Positions 38,780 through 51,163 are shown, counted from the first letter of the stretch. The stretch is DNA of 64,000 nt from Spironucleus salmonicida (GCA_000497125.2 CM035316.1:1800001-1864000), one strand, 5' to 3'. The notes: generated by a model from the sequence alone, not told the origin. Translations and numbers: made by a program.

Positions 38780-40606
38780 ATGGAGTTAAACTTTATAAAA
38801 GATAAAACCGAGCCATCTAAAATAAATTTTATTAAGAATGAACCTCTACAACGTCAATAAAATGGTATATTTAAGAAAGAGGATTTCTTAGACCTTCAAA
38901 AAATCGGCGAAGATCTATCTTAGGAACTAGCAAAAATAACGACTGATACACCTCAAAAATAAGATAGTCTGTTCTCTGAAGATCTATTGGAAACTATGGT
39001 TGGAAGCGAAAAAATACAGCGCAACCTATCCAAAATTGGATATAAAAATGCTACAAATATACAAAAAATGTCATTTGGAAAAATATAGAATAAGTGCGAT
39101 GTTTTACTTAAATCTTCAACAGGATCAGGCAAGACACTTGCTGCACTGCTACCACTTGCTGACCGATATGTAAATGTCACAAGATAATTGAAAGTTCTAG
39201 TTTTATCACCTACAAGAGAACTATCAACTCAATCTGCTGACTTAACATAAAAGCTTTTAAATGGGTCAGAATGCGTAGTCTCATAAGTAGCTGGAGGCTA
39301 AACACGGGATAAAGAAAAGGCTTGTTTGCGGAAAGGTTAGTGCTTTTTATTTTGTACAGCTGGTCGATTATTAGATCATATTGATAAAACTTAGTGTATA
39401 ATGAGTGCAATGAGAGCAGTAGAAGTAATTATTCTGGATGAATGTGATTAGTTATTATAACAAGGAGCGAAAGTAACAATTTAGCGTATTTTTGATATTG
39501 TACCTAGAAATGTTTAAAAAATATTTTTATCTGCCACTATTTCAGATGCAGTTTAGTAATTATCAAGATAATACTTAATTAATCCTTAGGTGATTTAGCT
39601 TTAATCATCAATTTTTTAGAATTTCTCTTTGCCTAATAGTTTACACTAAACTTTCACTATTGTACCAACAAAAGCTAGATTAGCTTGTTTGTTTGGATAT
39701 TTATCTACACTTTTTTAAGATTAATCTTAGTAAACAAAGTAATTTAAATTAAATGAAGAAGAATTATCATCGTACTCTGAGGTATCATCTTCTATATCCG
39801 ATAGTTTACCTTCCTAGACATGTGTTTTAGTATTTGTTGAATCCAGAGCTGTATGTGATTTCCTTCTTGATTTATCTGGTAGGTTAAGAAATAGCGTTGC
39901 TACACTTTTACCCCCTAATTTATTTAAATTACATGGCGGGATGAATCAAGAAGATAGAGATTAAGTTTGGAAAAAATTTATCTCTCATAGTGGTATTTTA
40001 TTTGCTACTGATGTGGCAGCTAGAGGCCTTAATTTAAATGTTGAAAAAAGTGGAGTTGATGTTGTTATACATTATGAAGCTCCAGTTAGTGTTGAGTAAT
40101 ATATACATAGAAGTGGTAGAGCTGGTAGAATTGGTAACAATGGATAGACTATGTTATTTTTATAAAACAATGAGGTAAAATTTTTAGACATATTGATCTC
40201 TTAAACTAAATAAAAAGTCTAATTCATTCCTGCAGATTTATTAGGTAAAGGATCATTAGGATTTAGGCTAGGGTATCGGGCCTATGAGAAAATCTAAAAT
40301 GAGATTGAAAAATTTGAAAAAGATCCAGCATTCTTCGAACTAGCGGCTAAAGCATTTTTGTAATATATGAATGGTTATTCTGCCAGGGATTAAGAGTGTC
40401 GTTCCGTATTTAGACCTAGTGCACTTCATTCTGGTCATGTTGTTAAAAGTTTTGGTTTGAAGGAGGCTCCAAGAAACGTATCTAAGGCGGTTATTGAGCG
40501 AAGTAAGGCTGCTAGTAATAATAAGAAAAATAACCTAGTAGCAATAAATGGAAGAAGGGGTACAAAGGTAGAAAAAGGTACGTATGACGAAAGATAAGTA
40601 ATGTGA
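38780..40606 (+). CDS. DEAD-box RNA helicase, DDX31/Dbp7 type
   Basis: 609 codons from ATG 38780 to TGA 40604-40606. Helicase motifs in order: SSTGSGKTLAALLPL (motif I, near 112), LSPTRELS (Ia), TAGRLLDHI (Ib), ILDECDQLL (II, near 220, DECD in place of DEAD), LSATIS (III), then FVESRAVCDFL, LHGGMNQEDR, GILFATDVAARGLN and YIHRSGRAGRIG (VI, near 442). The C-terminal segment SGHVVKSFGLKEAPRN matches the tail typical of DDX31/Dbp7, a nucleolar helicase for assembly of the 60S ribosomal subunit. A basic end follows (AASNNKKNNLVAINGRRGTK is the pattern). An acidic Ser-rich insert lies between the two RecA domains. Confidence 0.93.
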
Positions 40607-40618
40607 TATTAATACTAT

Positions 40619-41143
40619 TCACTAATTGACACTATTTGTTAAAAAAATATTAACATCATCTGCATTTTCGCTGAAATTAATATGATTATCTTATACACTA
40701 TGACACTATCGCGATTATTTAATATCTGCGAGAGTTTTAACAGTCATTCCACCAAACTCTAAAATTGGTAACTCAAATGTATGAATCTATCTATTTCTTA
40801 AATTTAAATAAAGTTGGTTAGAGTTAATATTTCTAATAGGAACAATTTTTTCTTCAATATTAGACTATCGTGTTTTCTTTGGAGATGATACTTTTACTTA
40901 GCTATTAGTATAAATTCTTCTTTTATATAAGTTGAAAGAATAGTTTGCAGAGATAAAAAGCTCAGGTGTTTATTGATTACGATATCTTTTAAGTGCTGTT
41001 AAGTTTCTTTCAATTTTAAGAATATCGTTAATTTTTAAATGTTCTTCACACTTTTGTCCATATTCAGGCTTAAAATCTACTACAAAACCTGTTTTCTCCC
41101 CTTCAAATAGATCGTCTAAGTTATCTTTAGAATTAATGTCCAT
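40619..41143 (-). CDS. Unknown basic protein (174 residues)
   Basis: 175 codons from ATG 41143 to TGA 40619-40621. An acidic N-terminus (DNLDDLFEGEK) is followed by a strand/helix mix with basic patches (NLYKRRIYTNSQVKV, SSPKKTRQSN) and a polar C-terminus. No recognised domain; a small nuclear or RNA-binding protein would fit the charge pattern, but this is only a guess. It converges with the helicase gene (12 bp between stops). Confidence 0.78.
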
Positions 41144-41252
41144 TTTGCGGAAAGTTATATAATATAATTAGTAGCTTAATAAATTTTACTAAAATACAAA
41201 TACAGTTATTATATATAATTTTAACATAATATAATATTTCAATCTAATCTAA

Positions 41253-41810
41253 ATGATTTTCATATTTACCCAAGTGTTTATCAAAGATGATAAAGCGTTA
41301 TTTAAGATAGACGCAGGGTTTAATTTCTCAAAATTAGCAATAACTTCATTAATAGACTAGTCTTTAGGTTTAGTTGATTAAGGATTTTTTAATTTTAACC
41401 GAACTAAACTAACTGGATATGACTGTGTTAATGTAACATATACAAAAGGTAAGGCACCCAAAGATGTTTTACCTGCAACTGGTTTTGTTTCTTATAAATC
41501 ATCATCTCTTTCTGGTCTAAAAGGTGAATTATTCTAAAATCCAACATCTATGGCATGTACTAATACACTATTAATTAATTTACCAAAATGGAACTCTAAC
41601 TAGTAGCAAAAATCAATTGGTATAGCTGTGTTTTTGATTATAGCAATAATTATAATTGTCTTAGGTACAATGACGGCTATGGTGTCTATAAACGACGAAG
41701 CAATTGAAGAAGTCGATGATACATTACTATATAATTGTCCTGAGATGGCTGTATGTCCAGAAGCATTTTTAAACGACGAACCTTGGGAAGCAGGCGCAGA
41801 TGATTTCTGA
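41253..41810 (+). CDS. Single-pass membrane protein with acidic cysteine-containing tail
   Basis: 186 codons from ATG 41253 to TGA 41808-41810. Residues 1 to about 120 are strand-rich with cysteines and N-x-T sites (CVNVTYTK), consistent with an exposed domain. One clear membrane helix follows (IGIAVFLIIAIIIIVLG, about residues 121-140), then a 45-residue acidic tail containing YNCPEMAVCPEAF and ending EAGADDF. No obvious signal peptide, though the start MIFIFTQVFI is hydrophobic. Family unknown. The divergent neighbour starts 109 bp away. Confidence 0.8.
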
Positions 41811-41842
41811 AAAATATATTTACTTTTATTTATAAAATCACT

Positions 41843-42556
41843 TCAACACATTATATCCAATATTTAAATTTAATCGTTCTTTTTTGCCAAATCTCTGGCC
41901 GATGATCCAAACTCGTTCTTTTATTTTATTTCAGCCTTAAGAATACTATAACAGTCACGGTGTTTACCATCTATAGCATACATTAATGCATTCCATCCAT
42001 AATTGTCCTATAACTTTATTTCATATTTTAATAATAGACAAATATCAGCAAACCCTCGTTCTGCTGCCATCATGAGGGCAGTTTTACCTCCTATATATCT
42101 TTACTTTTATTCTTTTAATAAATACTATACACATTTAGTTTAGTGATTTTCTACAGCTATCATTAATGCTGTCTTATTATAAAATTACTTATTTAAATTA
42201 TATGACTTTTACTAAAGATATTAAAGATTTTCTTAAATAAATTACAGATCTCCCTATTTAGCTGCTTCAAAAAATAACTAAGAATGTATAAAATTAAATT
42301 CAGAGGTACCAGTGGTAAGACACTATTATAAATATTATTTAATTTAATTAAGTTTAAGTATTTATGCTAAATTTAGGCACTGTGATATATTTTATGGCTC
42401 ATGATATGCAATAAGTTATACTACTTCTATTCTACCAGATTCAACAGCAGCAAACAGTAATTCCTTATCTTCAGCTAAAAATATAGGCAATGATTCTCTA
42501 ATAAGTGTCATAGGTGCTTTGCTCAATTTAGATTTGAATGACTTTACACTATTCAT
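41843..42556 (-). CDS. Ankyrin-repeat protein
   Basis: 238 codons from ATG 42556 to TGA 41843-41845. Ankyrin helix-turn-helix units are visible, best in the C-terminal half: NKTALMIAVENHQTKCVQYL, then GKTALMMAAERGFADICLLL, then GWNALMYAIDGKHRDCYSIL and a final GSSARDLAKKND cap. About six units fill the protein. Ankyrin proteins of this simple kind are abundant in diplomonads. A binding or scaffold role is expected; the partner is unknown. It converges with the membrane-protein gene (32 bp between stops). Confidence 0.9.
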
Positions 42557-42612
42557 CTGAAAGCTTTATGAATATAGTAATATATTAATTATAAGATAAA
42601 TAAAATAGTTTT

Positions 42613-45600
42613 TCACTGTTAAATAAAATTTTTTCCAGCAAAAGAAAGCTCCTCAAAATTAGTCTATATAATATTCTAATTTTCAATAATAATTAATTTG
42701 ATCTAAGCTAATAACTATTAATCAATATTTTACATTCCGCTAACTGCATTAATTAAAGAAATAACGCTCTTATTAACTAAAAATCCGCGCTAAATCATGA
42801 TAATTAATGCTTATATAAACATCAAACCCTCAAATTAACTTAAATTAATTTGAGTTAATATTTTTTCACTTTCATCCACTAATTGTACACTAATGAAATA
42901 AGCTAATAGGAACACTGCAGAATCCCCATTGAAGATTAAATTATTAATAATAAATACCTAACTCGCAGCTTATTCAAATTAACGCGAAAGCTCAGTATTT
43001 TCTAAAATAATCAAAGTTGCTAGTTGCGCATCTAATGGAGCTGCATACTCGCAAACGGCTAATCTTTATGCAGTTAGTGTTATATTATTTTATATAATAG
43101 ATTATTTGCACTCTGTAATTTCGTATAAAGGAAGCATGAATATGTTCGAGAACGAAACTTATTCAGATAGTTCTTCGGACACTTATATAAGATGAGCTTT
43201 GACTTAATCAAAATTAGAGAATGTTGAAAATATGCGAACAATTATATTAATCCGTTCTGAAATTAATTTCACGTTTTAGATTTCTTCATTAATACACTAG
43301 ATACGCTCTGATCTTTCCAAATCCTCATATTCTAATTCATCTATCCAGTGAGCTATCGAGGATATTGCTAGCTTAATTAACTGTTGAACAGCAGTTAAAA
43401 TTATATCTGTAAATAATGGTCCAATTGATTAATTTTCACCATTCCACTACAGTAGTTCCTCAACAAAATATGATAAAGATAACATTATTTTAGCTACTTC
43501 TTCACTACACCTAGAGATTTCAGGCTTTAAAATAGAAATTTAAATAAGGTTAGTAATATAAGCTAAAATGTTATCGACTGTAGAATTATTTATCTTCATG
43601 ATTCTGGGAACTAAAAAACATACATTTGATATATCTGTAAATGAATATGTAGAGAAAACATTTTTCTATGCAAATGCAGATAAAATGGCCTATAAATGTT
43701 CTGCCATTCTTGTGGGTATAGATTTAATCAATTGTGCAATTGCCTAATAAACATTAGATTATTAAGATCTAATATGAGAATTGAAAGATGGCGAAGATTC
43801 AGCGCTTAATAATGAATTTTTATCTTCATTAAATAAAGGAGTTTATATAATATGGATGAAAATGAATATTATTTAGTTTAAATCTGAAGATTCAATATAA
43901 TTTGAATAATCCTTAACGATAAGGCCTAATGCATTAATTAAAACATCCATAAACATGTGTATTTCATCAGATATTGGAGATTTTATTAGATTAACAAATG
44001 ATACAACAACTTATTCTGATACTTCTTCAAACTCTAGATGATAGAAAGAAATAATTTTACTAGTTGCAGTTGTTAACGCTGAGAAATACTTAATTTATTA
44101 TTAGCTCATTGACAAAGTGAGTTACATTTATAATTCTAAAAATTTAAAGACTATAGATTTTAATTAGTCTAAAATCTATTCTTTAAGTACTCGTGGATTA
44201 GATTTTTCCAGTAAATGACATATAATTTATATACACTAAGTTTACAGAATAATATTATTCGATAAATATAAAGTCTATATTACTTAAATTGATAAAGGTT
44301 AGAGCTTGAAAAATTATTGGGGTTTGACAATTTCTAGCAAAGTCGTTAATATTTAAACCGCACCAATGTGCGTAAGAGGTTACTAATTAACAAAAATACT
44401 TGGTAGTACCAATAAACATTCTGTAACCACCTACTCAATAACTTATACTTCATGTCTATAATAATTGATTAGATGTTTTATTGCTAATTCTGCTCTATAA
44501 ACTATAATAGGCTGTGGAGTTTGAAGCTGTTTAAATAATTATGGAATTAAAGTAGGAATAACTTGATTGGCATTATATGATTAACAGCAAATAATAATAT
44601 CAAGAATCATAATAATAGCATATGAATACTACCATTTCTCTTATTTTGATTTAGAAAATAACTAAAGACTTGGTAAAGCAATAGAAGCAAATTAACTACC
44701 AAATATTCTTAAAAGAGCGTCATAAACTACAGATCGAACCGAATTAGGGTCTTCCAAAGATTCAGGATCTTCTATAGATAAGTAATCGCTAACTTCTTCA
44801 TCAGTAATAAGTAAAAATACAGGCAATAAGCTTTCAACGACCATTGTAACAATTTCTTAAAATTATTCAGGTGAAAATTCTATAAAAGACATATCACCAG
44901 AATCGGTAATACTAGCTAAATAATTTGCACCGATTTTGTACAAATCCTCATTTTAAGGACCAGATTACAGAAGAGCTTAAATTAGTTAAATTATAACAGG
45001 TAAGAACTAGCTTATGACCTCTGCGCATAAATCTAATAAATCAGAGAATATTTCTAATGCCTTCAGGAACTAGCGTCTGCATTCATCGATTTAGGAACTC
45101 ATAAAATATAACTTTTATATCACCACGTCTAGTAGCTTTATCTAGAGGTCACCCGCAAGCATGTCATCAACTGAATTAACAAATTAGTTACTAATTAGCA
45201 AAGTCTGTATTGAACTGATTCCGTGAACAATTGAATCAAACTGATTGTCAGCCAGCGACCTCTCAATGAATTCGAGAATTTTTGGCATACCAAATTGGTT
45301 AAGCTTCTTGATATTAGCATTAGAAATAACAGATACAATATGGGCTGCCTCGACGCGCATAACGTCGTTTTATTAGAATGCAGCATCGACAAATTCTAAT
45401 ACAACTGGACAATTTGGAAGCATCAATGCAGCTATCTCACCAGCCACATCTCCCAAAGAGCGGGCAAGCGGTTATTGCGAAACTGCGAGCTTCTACAGCA
45501 CAGCGACTATAAGCTGTTACTTTGCGTTTTCATCTACACGGTAAAATGCTGACTTTGGGCCTTGCATAGTGATTTCTTTGCGCAAGATAATAGAACAGAA

Positions 45601-45780
45601 GAATACAAGTTCGTCTAAAGAAGGATCCTGCTATTAGAATATTTAGATCATGTTTAAAATAAATGATTCAGGCTAGTCCTTAAGTAAATTAAAATATGCT
45701 TCAGATGCTTATGTCCTCAGTTATTAGTCGAAAGGCTATTAGATGGACTAAATAAGCTACGTAAACTGGGGTAAGTTCAT
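42613..45780 (-). CDS. Importin-beta/karyopherin-type HEAT-repeat protein (paralogue 2)
   Basis: 1056 codons from ATG 45780 to TGA 42613-42615. The N-terminus (FDQQLRTQASEAYFNLLKDQ, then FFCSIILRKEI) corresponds to the Ran-binding start of importins, and is clearly related to the paralogue at 35684-38710. The remainder is a HEAT solenoid with acidic loops (DEEVSDYLSIEDPESLEDPN) as seen in importin-5-like proteins. The N-terminal third (about 45000-45780) is markedly richer in GC than the rest of the gene. Nuclear import of ribosomal proteins or histones would be typical of the group; the cargo is unknown. Confidence 0.87.
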
Positions 45781-45986
45781 AAATGAGCAAGAAGTGGAAC
45801 ATTAAAAGTTACTATTATATCAAACATAATATATAACTAGAAAACATTAAACGGAGAATATAAATTTTATTGAATATAAAATAATATGATTTTTGGTTAA
45901 CAATATATTTTTAATTTAACATATTTTATTTTATAAATTAATTATTCACAAATTAGATATTATCTTGGTCTATAAGATATTTACGA

Positions 45987-46363
45987 ATATTTTTCCCCAT
46001 CCTGGAAGCGCTGGTATAGTACTAGCTGCGTGATCCTGCATCGCCTCGGGAATCTGCTGTGCTGTATCAGTCGCAGATGGTGGAGCAGTTTCTGACCTCG
46101 CTATTTTTTAACGACCTGGTGTAGAAAACTTATTACGATACTAACGTGTCACCCCGTCTTCTGCTCAATCTCGAGTTCACCAATTTCATGAACGCTTTCT
46201 TCAGCTTCCTTGAGTCGACAATCAAGTACATAGGGATTGCGTACCTGTCAAAGGACGCTTACCTAAATATTTACCTGTTCTTAGTTTTCATCATAAAAAG
46301 CAGCGAGACTATAAGCTAAAACGTTATCGCAGACCAGAAGTTCTTCCAAAAGCTTATCGTGTT
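45987..46363 (+). pseudogene. Inverted duplicate fragment of the DOCK gene (copy B of the 377-bp repeat)
   Basis: The sequence is the reverse complement of 32379-32755 with no difference that I can see. Read on the plus strand it keeps the DOCK frame (for example SPRESAVLYQSQMVEQF and FMNAFFSFLESTIKYIGIAY) but there is no ATG before it, and after the block the frame enters unrelated AT-rich sequence and stops near 46547. It sits in the gap between the start of the second importin gene and the end of the PP2A-subunit gene, both on the minus strand. No terminal repeats or target-site duplication were noticed at its ends. Confidence 0.92.
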
Positions 46364-46433
46364 TTTATAACCTTTCTCACACAAATAATATCTAAGTCTA
46401 TAAAATATACACATAGTAAAAATAATATAAAAA

Positions 46434-47771
46434 TCATTTAATCTCAAAGCCTGGATTATTCAATTCCATACAGCCTCCTTAACATGCATTTTCGCGTTCA
46501 TTCAAACTCTAACTTGTCATCAGATATCTTACCATAAATTCACTTGAATTACTTTTTAAAATATCTGATAAATATATCTTAGATTTATTTTATGGTTTGA
46601 TATTTTCATATATTTCATCGATAAATGCATCTTACGGAATCGGGATTTAGTCATAGATATCTAGTAATTACTAGAATACACCTTTAAATGCTAGGTTGAT
46701 ATCTTATTAGCTTAAGTATCCTTTTTAACTTTCAGCATCTAACACAGAGAAAACAAAATAACCAGCTCCAGTATTGCAAGGAAAAGTATGTGTTAAAGCA
46801 TAATCCATATACCCACGGAAATCAAGTTAATCGTCATATGTTTATTCAATAAAATACCATGATTTAGCAAATACTTGGCTAGGGGGAAATGGTAAATTAT
46901 TTATATTCTTAATTGGTAAGAGTCCTGTCGTAGGATCTGTTGCCATAGAAAATGCATTATACACGTTTTCAAAACACTAACGAGAAAACCATGGTGATTA
47001 AGAGTACGTACCGAACTACCTAGGCATAGGAAGTGTAGTGTTTTATGAGAGTGCAGCATGCAAATATGGTGAAATTAAAAGATTTTTAACAGATATTTTA
47101 TTAGTTTTCTTAGGATCTAAGAAAAATTAAATTGACTTTACAGCATAACACATATACATAGCCTCCATAATATCATTGAATATATTACCAATAAATGATT
47201 TATAATTATCTTAAAGAAAATCTTACAAAGCTTATGAAGTAATATAACCAGGTTGTTCACAATATGGATCTATATTAAATCTTAATACTGCCGCATCTAT
47301 AATATGTCTAATAGCCTGAACAAAATCATTTTTGAATATAGCCTTCTACTTTTTAGATAAAGTGGGATCAACTGTCGGCAATAAAGCAAAAAGTTCTACT
47401 GTTAGTAAATCTTCGAAAACTGGATTTAAGCTCATTAGCTTTTCCTTCAATATTAAATAAGTATCATAACCAAAAATTGCTCCTTGTGTATTTTTATGAA
47501 TCAGCAGTTCAACTTCATCCGCATTGAGTGAGGTCAAATCTTTAACAAAAGAATCCATTGTATTAATTCTACAAATATTTATAAACTCTATTAGTTCATT
47601 AGATGGTTACTTGACATGCAGAGGCTAATAGAATTTTGGAATTTCAATTAAGTCTTACTTCTCAGTATCAACTAATGACAAATATTAAGTAATATGTTTA
47701 CTATAATCTTCATCTGAGTTTATGGTAGCTTCCTTATTTTGTTTAATAAATTATAATAAGCAACTTTCCAT
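46434..47771 (-). CDS. PP2A regulatory subunit, B'' (PPP2R3) type
   Basis: 446 codons from ATG 47771 to TGA 46434-46436. The N-terminal IEIPKFYQPLHV matches the PRFYFP-like start of the B'' core, and the rest follows B'' layout with EF-hand regions: DPKKTNKISVKNLLISPYL, MATDPTTGLLPIKNI, DDQLDFRGYMDYALTHTFPC and VLDAESQKGYLSQQDINLAF. B'' subunits bind calcium through EF-hands and direct the PP2A core to substrates; in protists they have been linked to centrioles and the cell cycle. Some loops keep the Asp/Glu pattern (D-x-E-x-x-x-G), others are weak. The protein ends with a short Cys-containing tail. Confidence 0.88.
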
Positions 47772-47787
47772 TAATTTAGGCAAAGAT

Positions 47788-47823
47788 ATGAATTATATGA
47801 ATTATATGAATTATATGAATTAT
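47788..47823. repeat. Short tandem repeat, four 9-bp units
   Basis: Four perfect copies of ATGAATTAT stand directly upstream of the PP2A B''-type gene, between its start and that of the divergently transcribed Tfb2 gene. No function is evident; it may vary in copy number. Confidence 0.9.
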
Positions 47824-47899
47824 ATTATTTATATATTTTATTATAAATAAGTTATATAATAATTATTATATGCTAAATATATGATAAATAATTTTAATA

Positions 47900-49369
47900 A
47901 TGCAAGGATTTTTATCTAATTTAGATCATGACTATATATAAACATTGTTATAGGATCCTACATTTTGCCTACTATTATATAAATTATGTTCTGATTAATG
48001 TCAAGAATTTTTAATTTCAATATTATTAACTTATTCATTTGATGAAACGAAATTATTAACCGAACTTGATAAAACATGTAATCATTTTTCCTAAAACTAG
48101 CTTCTAACATAATTTGGTATTATTAAAAATTTCCCAGACAAAGTTATAATAAACGTATTATTTCTTAAAAATTTAGATATTGCGTTATCTAATCCAACTC
48201 CTCCCAATATTCTTAATATTAACGATTAATGGTATGATAAATATGATGAATTTGCATAAATATAATTGTCCTAAGTATTTTTAAACGACAAAGACCCTTA
48301 TAATATAAAAGAATTATTATAAATTGAACCACGAATATTTGCACTATCAGGATTAAGAGACTAATTAACAACCCTGTTTAGTAGAATGTTTTGCGCAATT
48401 TAACTAAGAAAGAAAGAATTTCTATTATTTATTCAAAAGTCTACTCCTGAAAATATATCAAGACATATTTAGGATTACAAATTTGATATTAGTTAGCTTT
48501 AGTTTTTACTATTTCTTGTATATATTGTTTAGTAACCTATGTAAACGTCAATTAGATTAAAATTAGTTGACTTTAAAATTATTTTCCCTTATGTGCATTT
48601 TTTATCAGTAATTTCATTATTATCATATAGAATTACACCACTTAAATTAGTTATTATTAATTTATCTGATGATATAACACTGTTATAATACTAATATGAA
48701 AAAATTTAATCAATCTATGATGAATTTTAATACAAAATACCTAAACATATTACAAAAAGGTGTCTTACTGTTGAATCAACAGGTAGAATTTATTGCTAAC
48801 GTAATATAGATGATTCAATACCTAAATTATTAGATTTTTTCTGCGAACTTATTTATAGTTTACCACACATGTACGTATATGAATTAAGAAGAGATATTTT
48901 AAGAAAAAGTGGAATTAAAAGTCAACTTATATGTAAATTTATTTAAGAAAATTTAGTTCATGGGAGATAATTCCCTGTTGATTTAGTAAATCTAATTAAT
49001 GTATGGGAAGAAAAGGATGTAGAAGAAGGAGATTAATTAACATGTAAATTAGAGTTTAAATTTAGAGATGATTATAAGTAGACTGATAGACTTAGTTACG
49101 TTCATATATTGAAATATTGTATAGATAAGAATTGTGCATTAATGTATAATGAACTTTATTATACTAAAATTATTAAATAAGCAGACGAGCTTATGGATTT
49201 ATATAAAAGACCATAGACGAAGAAAATTATGGATAGGCGTGAAAAATTAGAAAATGTGCTCAATGAATAAAAATTGAATGATTCATTAAGATGGATTATC
49301 ATTAAAAGTTAGTTTTTACAAGTAGTTTAAAATGAATTTGACTAATTTTGCAAAACATAAATAAAATGA
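47900..49369 (+). CDS. TFIIH subunit p52/Tfb2
   Basis: 490 codons from ATG 47900 to TGA 49367-49369, the size of Tfb2. The N-terminal part is a helical run as in p52. The C-terminal half is distinctive: TVESTGRIYCQRNIDDSIPK, then LLDFFCELIYSLPHMYVYEL, RRDILRKSGIKSQLICKFIQ, and FPVDLVNLINVWEEKD, matching the p52 region that reads along the lines of ETNFRVYAYT, LFxxLxxRFPNMVVG and LPPxVxDQIxLWExER. p52 anchors and stimulates the XPB helicase in TFIIH for transcription initiation and nucleotide excision repair. A C-terminal domain of about 70 residues would contact p8/Tfb5. Confidence 0.85.
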
Positions 49370-50087
49370 GCTATTTTTGTTTAATTTTATAAGTTTATAT
49401 ACTAGAAATACCTATATATTATTATAAGTAAATTATAGATATTCTTTCTATTTGTAAAGATTTTTAAATTATAATCAAATAGAGATTCATAGTATAATTA
49501 TTAGCATTTAATAGCTTAATGAGAAAAATAATATTTCATGTAAGAATACTAAATTATTATTTAAAATACATTTTATATGAAATAGTTATTTGAACTATAA
49601 GTTTCAATTGTATAAATTTTCATTAATTATTTTTATTATAAGTATTAATGCAAAATCATCAATGTTAACAACATAGATAAAGTTTATAAATATAAATAAA
49701 ATTAAGTATTAAGTTTATAGTAAACATTACTTTATACTACCTTAATTGTGTTACACCATATTAAAGTTTCATAAATTAGCCCATTCCCAATTAAATTTGA
49801 TTGTAACTGCTTATTATTTATTAGTTTATGTTTAATATATTTAATTAAGAAAATATTGTTAACTAAAATATTAAATTATAATTATATTAAAATTATAATT
49901 ATTAATCACTCAAATTAAGAATAATTAATTTTATTCATAATTAATCAAAATTTTATTACCATTCAGCTGATAATAATCAATTTAATCTTAAAATATCTAT
50001 TTTAATTATAAGTACAACCATCAATAAATCTATATTTCTATGGTAAACTAATCACATAATACTCATTATAAATACAAATTTAATACA
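49370..50087. other. Gene-free AT-rich spacer between convergent genes
   Basis: Between the stops of Tfb2 and POP5. Composition is extremely AT-rich, TGA triplets occur in all frames, and I see no RNA gene hallmarks (no tRNA B-box-like sequence) or repeat. Confidence 0.55.
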
Positions 50088-50453
50088 TCACTTCTCGTCA
50101 ATTTTCTACTCTCTAGTTAAATCTACTTTCGAGTTCTCTTCTACATTGCGTAAAATAAACTTCTGCATTTAAAAAACGGATCCAGAAATATGAGTTATGT
50201 TACAACTAATTCCTAAAATTCGCTGTATATCACATAAAACTTGCATTTTAAGAGTTTCAAAATTGCGTTAAGCAAAACGCACGACAGAGAACTTCGGGTC
50301 TAGGAAAATAACGTAGGGCTTTTGCTACATTTCAAGAAAAATACCACCATTTGTGATAATAGAGTTTTAAAGCTTTAATAATAAATTTTGTGATGTGAGT
50401 GTATGATTGCAATCTAATTCAATATAAATGTAGCGATATTTATATCTGACCAT
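50088..50453 (-). CDS. RNase P/MRP protein subunit POP5
   Basis: 122 codons from ATG 50453 to TGA 50088-50090. The N-terminus MVRYKYRYIYIEL is the hallmark POP5 start (MVRxKxRYxxxEI/L). The middle section VIFLDPKFSVVRFAQRNFET corresponds to the strand and helix that contain the conserved Arg used in RNA contact, followed by a final beta strand with ISGSVFQMQKF. POP5 binds the catalytic RNA core of RNase P and MRP for tRNA 5' processing and rRNA maturation. The length is slightly below that of other eukaryotes. It is divergent from a coiled-coil gene (50 bp between starts). Confidence 0.88.
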
Positions 50454-50503
50454 TTTCAATACACATTATATTAAATTAGATATTATAATTTACTTAACAA
50501 AAT

Positions 50504-51163
50504 ATGAGGGCGGTGAATTAATAAAAGTATCCTATACCGCCAAAAGATATATCCAGTTATAGGTATTAATTATTGGAAGATAAATTTTAATTTGAGTAAC
50601 TGAGAGAACCTAATGTGGTAGTGGAAGAACATGTTATTTAAATCTAGATTAAAGAATTGAAGCAACATAATTAAGAATTATAGAGTTAAATGTGTTAATT
50701 AGAGAAAATTAATGATATTTAAGAATAGTTTAATTCATAGTAAAGTATTGATATACTAAAGTATAAAAAATAAATTGCTGATTTATCACGGTAACTTTTA
50801 GAGTAAGAAATTACATCATAAAAAGTGGAAGCGGGGTTTTAAGCTTAAATTGAAATGTATAATGCCAAGTTAATTCATTAATAACATAAACTCATCGAAG
50901 AGGGGTAAAATCAAATTAAAATATATTAATTATTAGAATAAAATTAGAATCAAAAAATTGAGATATAAAGATTAAACATTCATATAAAAAATGATAGCCT
51001 CTATATAAATGATTTAACAGATACAAATTAAGTATTAACAGAATAATACTCCTAATAATAGATAAAATTTTAATGCTTTTAATAAAGTCATGATTAAAAA
51101 TTAAGTACTATTAAAACAGAACTAGCTTAATTTTATGATGCAATGAGTAAAAATTCGTAGTGA
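50504..51163 (+). CDS. Gln-rich coiled-coil protein (219 residues)
   Basis: 220 codons from ATG 50504 to TGA 51161-51163. After a Pro-containing start (KYPIPPKDISSYRYQLLEDK) the whole protein is heptad-rich (LEKINDIQEQFNSQQSIDIL). Roughly a quarter of the residues are Gln and most are encoded by TAA/TAG, so the gene is invisible to standard-code prediction. No family recognised; 16 bp separate its stop from that of the convergent gene. Confidence 0.83.
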
